A stretch of DNA of 64,000 bases from Terriglobia bacterium (GTDB taxonomy: Bacteria; Acidobacteriota; Terriglobia; Terriglobales; Acidobacteriaceae), in assembly GCA_020072845.1 (NCBI GenBank), contig JAIQGF010000008.1:248001-312000 (forward strand), written 5' to 3'. Positions 62,392 to 64,000 of the stretch are shown here, piece after piece; position 1 is the stretch's first letter, and every line of letters starts with the position of its first letter. The translations under genes were made by a program, and so were the position numbers. The notes beneath the pieces are model-generated. The model saw only the letters and a list, made by a program, of their open reading frames with translations. It was not told the origin of the DNA and made no database searches.

Positions 62392-63069
62392 CTAGCGGAC
62401 CACAATCACTTCCCGCACGTTGTCTCGCGCCAGGAAGAACTTCAGCGAGGCGAATTCGCGGAAAAGATTTTCGATGTGGCGGTTGTTGAACACCCGCTGC
62501 AAGCGGAATACGGTCGGGCCGTTGCGCGGGGTCGCCTGCAATTGCAGCATGTCGTTGCTGGCGATGTGATAGCGGTAATGCGGCGCGTCGGGTCCGGCAT
62601 CGCGGGTGTGGAAAAACGCCAGCAGGATGCCGCCTGGCTTCATCAGCGCGCACAGACGTTCCACCACCGGCTTTACCAGCGGCTCCGGAAGATAGTCGGG
62701 GACATCCCAGGCCAACACGGCATCGAAAATCTTTCCCTGGTAGGCCAGGCTGTCGCGCAGGAAACGCGGCACGTCGACGGTTCTCTTTCCGTCTGCTCCG
62801 GTCATGAGCAACAGGGGATCGTAGGCCGCGTCGAGCAGGTCTTCGGTGCAAACCTTGTGACCCATCCCGGTGAAGCGCGAAATGTTGGTCGCCGAGGTGC
62901 ACCCCAGGTCGAGGATGCACAGCCCTTCCTGGCCGGCAATGGACTTGGAAAACTCGTTGAGCCCGCTGGAGCGGCGGTTGACGCGCGCGGCCGACGGCTG
63001 CTGGTTGGGTCCATTCCCGGCGGCGCCACTGCGGAAAAATCGAAACAGATTGTGCGTCACCGAACCCAT
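62392..63069 (-). CDS. Putative SAM-dependent methyltransferase
   Basis: 225 residues. EGLCILDLGCTSATNISRFT is motif I with GCTSATN in place of the usual GxGxG, and KIFDAVLAWDVPDYL, LKPGGILLAFFHTRD follow the class I order. The altered glycine loop may weaken SAM binding, so it could be a divergent or specialised enzyme. A bactofilin gene lies 69 nt upstream on the same strand, so they may share a transcript; this class of methyltransferase is often next to bactofilin in related bacteria, to my memory. Confidence 0.75.
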   Translation of the reverse strand: MGSVTHNLFRFFRSGAAGNGPNQQPSAARVNRRSSGLNEFSKSIAGQEGLCILDLGCTSATNISRFTGMGHKVCTEDLLDAAYDPLLLMTGADGKRTVDVPRFLRDSLAYQGKIFDAVLAWDVPDYLPEPLVKPVVERLCALMKPGGILLAFFHTRDAGPDAPHYRYHIASNDMLQLQATPRNGPTVFRLQRVFNNRHIENLFREFASLKFFLARDNVREVIVVR

Positions 63070-63138
63070 GCCATAACTTCTTGAGCGACTAAGCTCATTG
63101 TGCTCCGGCTCGACGCAAAGCGCAACGCGACGCCGCGG

Positions 63139-63672
63139 TTACCTTTTCGGCTCCAACAGCGACGCTTGCGCCGCCGGCGCGCTCGCCGGTGCCACCGGGG
63201 AACTGGACACGGCCGGCACGGTCACCGCCGGCTTTGGCTCCGGCTTTTGCTCCCGCTGAACGTCGATGGAACCCTTGAAAAACGCGCCTTCCTCGATGAT
63301 GACCCGCCGGGTGACGATATTACCGACGTGGATGGCCGATTTCTTCAGCTCCACACGGTCGGCATTAATGTTTCCGTCCACCTTGCCGTGGACCACCGCG
63401 TCCTTGGCCCGGATGTGCGCGCGCACGCGGCCATTCGGCCCCACCGTCAGGTTGTGACCGCGCAACTCGACGCTGCCCTCCACCTCGCCGTCCAGGTACA
63501 GGTCTTCGCTGCCGGACAGTTCACCTTTCACCAGCACAGATTTGCCGATGTGCGCAACTTCGGAGCGGAATTCGTTTACAGGTTTTGGCGTTTCCACGGG
63601 ACGGACCTCCTTGGAGCTGAAGACGCTAGGCGTTGAGGCGGGAATCTCATCCTCTTTGCGTGATTTCCACAT
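63139..63672 (-). CDS. Bactofilin
   Basis: 177 residues from ATG 63672 (MWKSRKEDE); the longer frame upstream lacks similarity. The core (about 45-145) is the bactofilin beta-helix with repeats of G-hydrophobic-x-G: VAHIGKSVLVKGELSGSEDL, YLDGEVEGSVELRGHNLTVG, PNGRVRAHIRAKDAVVHGKV, DGNINADRVELKKS. The tail is Pro/Ala-rich. Bactofilins form nucleotide-independent filaments on membranes and act in shape, polarity or wall synthesis. The N-terminal part (SSKEVRPVETPKP) is a disordered linker. No peptidase M23 neighbour is seen. Confidence 0.92.
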   Translation of the reverse strand: MWKSRKEDEIPASTPSVFSSKEVRPVETPKPVNEFRSEVAHIGKSVLVKGELSGSEDLYLDGEVEGSVELRGHNLTVGPNGRVRAHIRAKDAVVHGKVDGNINADRVELKKSAIHVGNIVTRRVIIEEGAFFKGSIDVQREQKPEPKPAVTVPAVSSSPVAPASAPAAQASLLEPKR

Positions 63673-64000
63673 GCGTGATCCTCCACTGCCTACTGACACC
63701 AAGGTCGCTGGCCGGCGCCATCCCGACGCGGTCGCAAACAGAACGCGGGCGCAGGCGAGGAGACCGAAGAAGCTGTTGCCGACTATATCCAACCGCGCCG
63801 AAAGCGGCAATCAGGTTTTTCACGCCTGAGCATGCCCACCCTCGTCGGTTAGTAACTACTTTAACATGAGCTAGTTCTGCGATGAACCTCGACGGTTCCA
63901 AGAACTGTGCTTGGGCCCGTCCCTGGCTCATGACCAAGTGTCGGCCGCTTCGCCTCCACCCGCCGGCGCGTCTTTGTTATCCGGCTGGCGCCCGCGGCAC
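63673..64000. other. Right-end gap without confident gene
   Basis: 328 nt. Short frames on both strands overlap one another and lack ribosome sites or recognisable motifs. The bactofilin promoter should lie here; GAGGATCACGC before the bactofilin ATG could serve as its ribosome site. The rest may be part of a gene outside the window. Confidence 0.4.

Overview
The window looks like chromosomal DNA of a GC-rich soil-type bacterium, most likely an Acidobacteriota (Terriglobia/Koribacter-like). This is an inference from gene content: a giant exported SBBP/choice-of-anchor-D protein, LytS/LytTR pairs, a fused LptF-LptG, bactofilin, an HME-RND metal efflux operon, a GH57 enzyme, and many intergenic tracts built of short TTTAGCTCTTAGC-like words. 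No rRNA and no CRISPR array were seen. There is one tRNA, initiator tRNA-fMet.

Layout. 1-11.2 kb: one uninterrupted minus-strand reading frame of at least 3738 codons that runs off the left edge. It has a signal segment, a beta-propeller (SBBP) part, about 23 ASH repeats, two DUF11 repeats and a PKD-like domain. 11.4-14.6 kb: a PQQ-propeller remnant, a LytS/LytTR two-component pair, and a divergent LytTR protein with a degenerate receiver. 14.8-24.2 kb: polyphosphate kinase, a receiver-HATPase regulator, then a tight five-gene operon (coiled coil, transmembrane OmpA-like protein, Rab-like GTPase, hybrid histidine kinase with HPt, MBL hydrolase-receiver fusion) that looks like an envelope-to-cytosol signalling module. 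24.2-29.3 kb: a small exported protein, a caspase-fold protein and a GAF-TM-AMIN fusion. 29.6-38.3 kb: an orphan winged-helix protein, an outer-membrane barrel, and an HME-RND tripartite pump. 38.4-42.6 kb: an ABC importer pair (MgtE_N-ATPase fusion plus double permease with an apparent ATA start), then a junk zone with an integrase tail, a duplicated 3' half of tRNA-fMet, a GIY-YIG nuclease gene, and tRNA-fMet itself. 42.7-49 kb: a PAS histidine kinase, a D-2-hydroxyacid dehydrogenase, and gpmI and eno of lower glycolysis.

49.4-49.9 kb holds what I regard as the strongest find: a redoxin whose first active-site Cys codon is an in-frame TGA, followed 20 nt later by a perfect hairpin with a GGT loop. 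This is the expected layout of a bacterial selenoprotein with its bSECIS. It is followed by two exported proteins, a GH57 enzyme, a one-piece LptF-LptG permease, and an ECF sigma/anti-sigma pair. That pair is divergent from a Tat-exported phosphoesterase, a CuA-type cupredoxin and a cytochrome c. The divergent spacer carries two oppositely oriented copies of GGAATA-N15-GGTT, a likely autoregulated sigma regulon promoter. The window ends with an MsbA-like exporter half, two methyltransferases and a bactofilin.

All functional statements rest on motif reading by eye; no database search was run.
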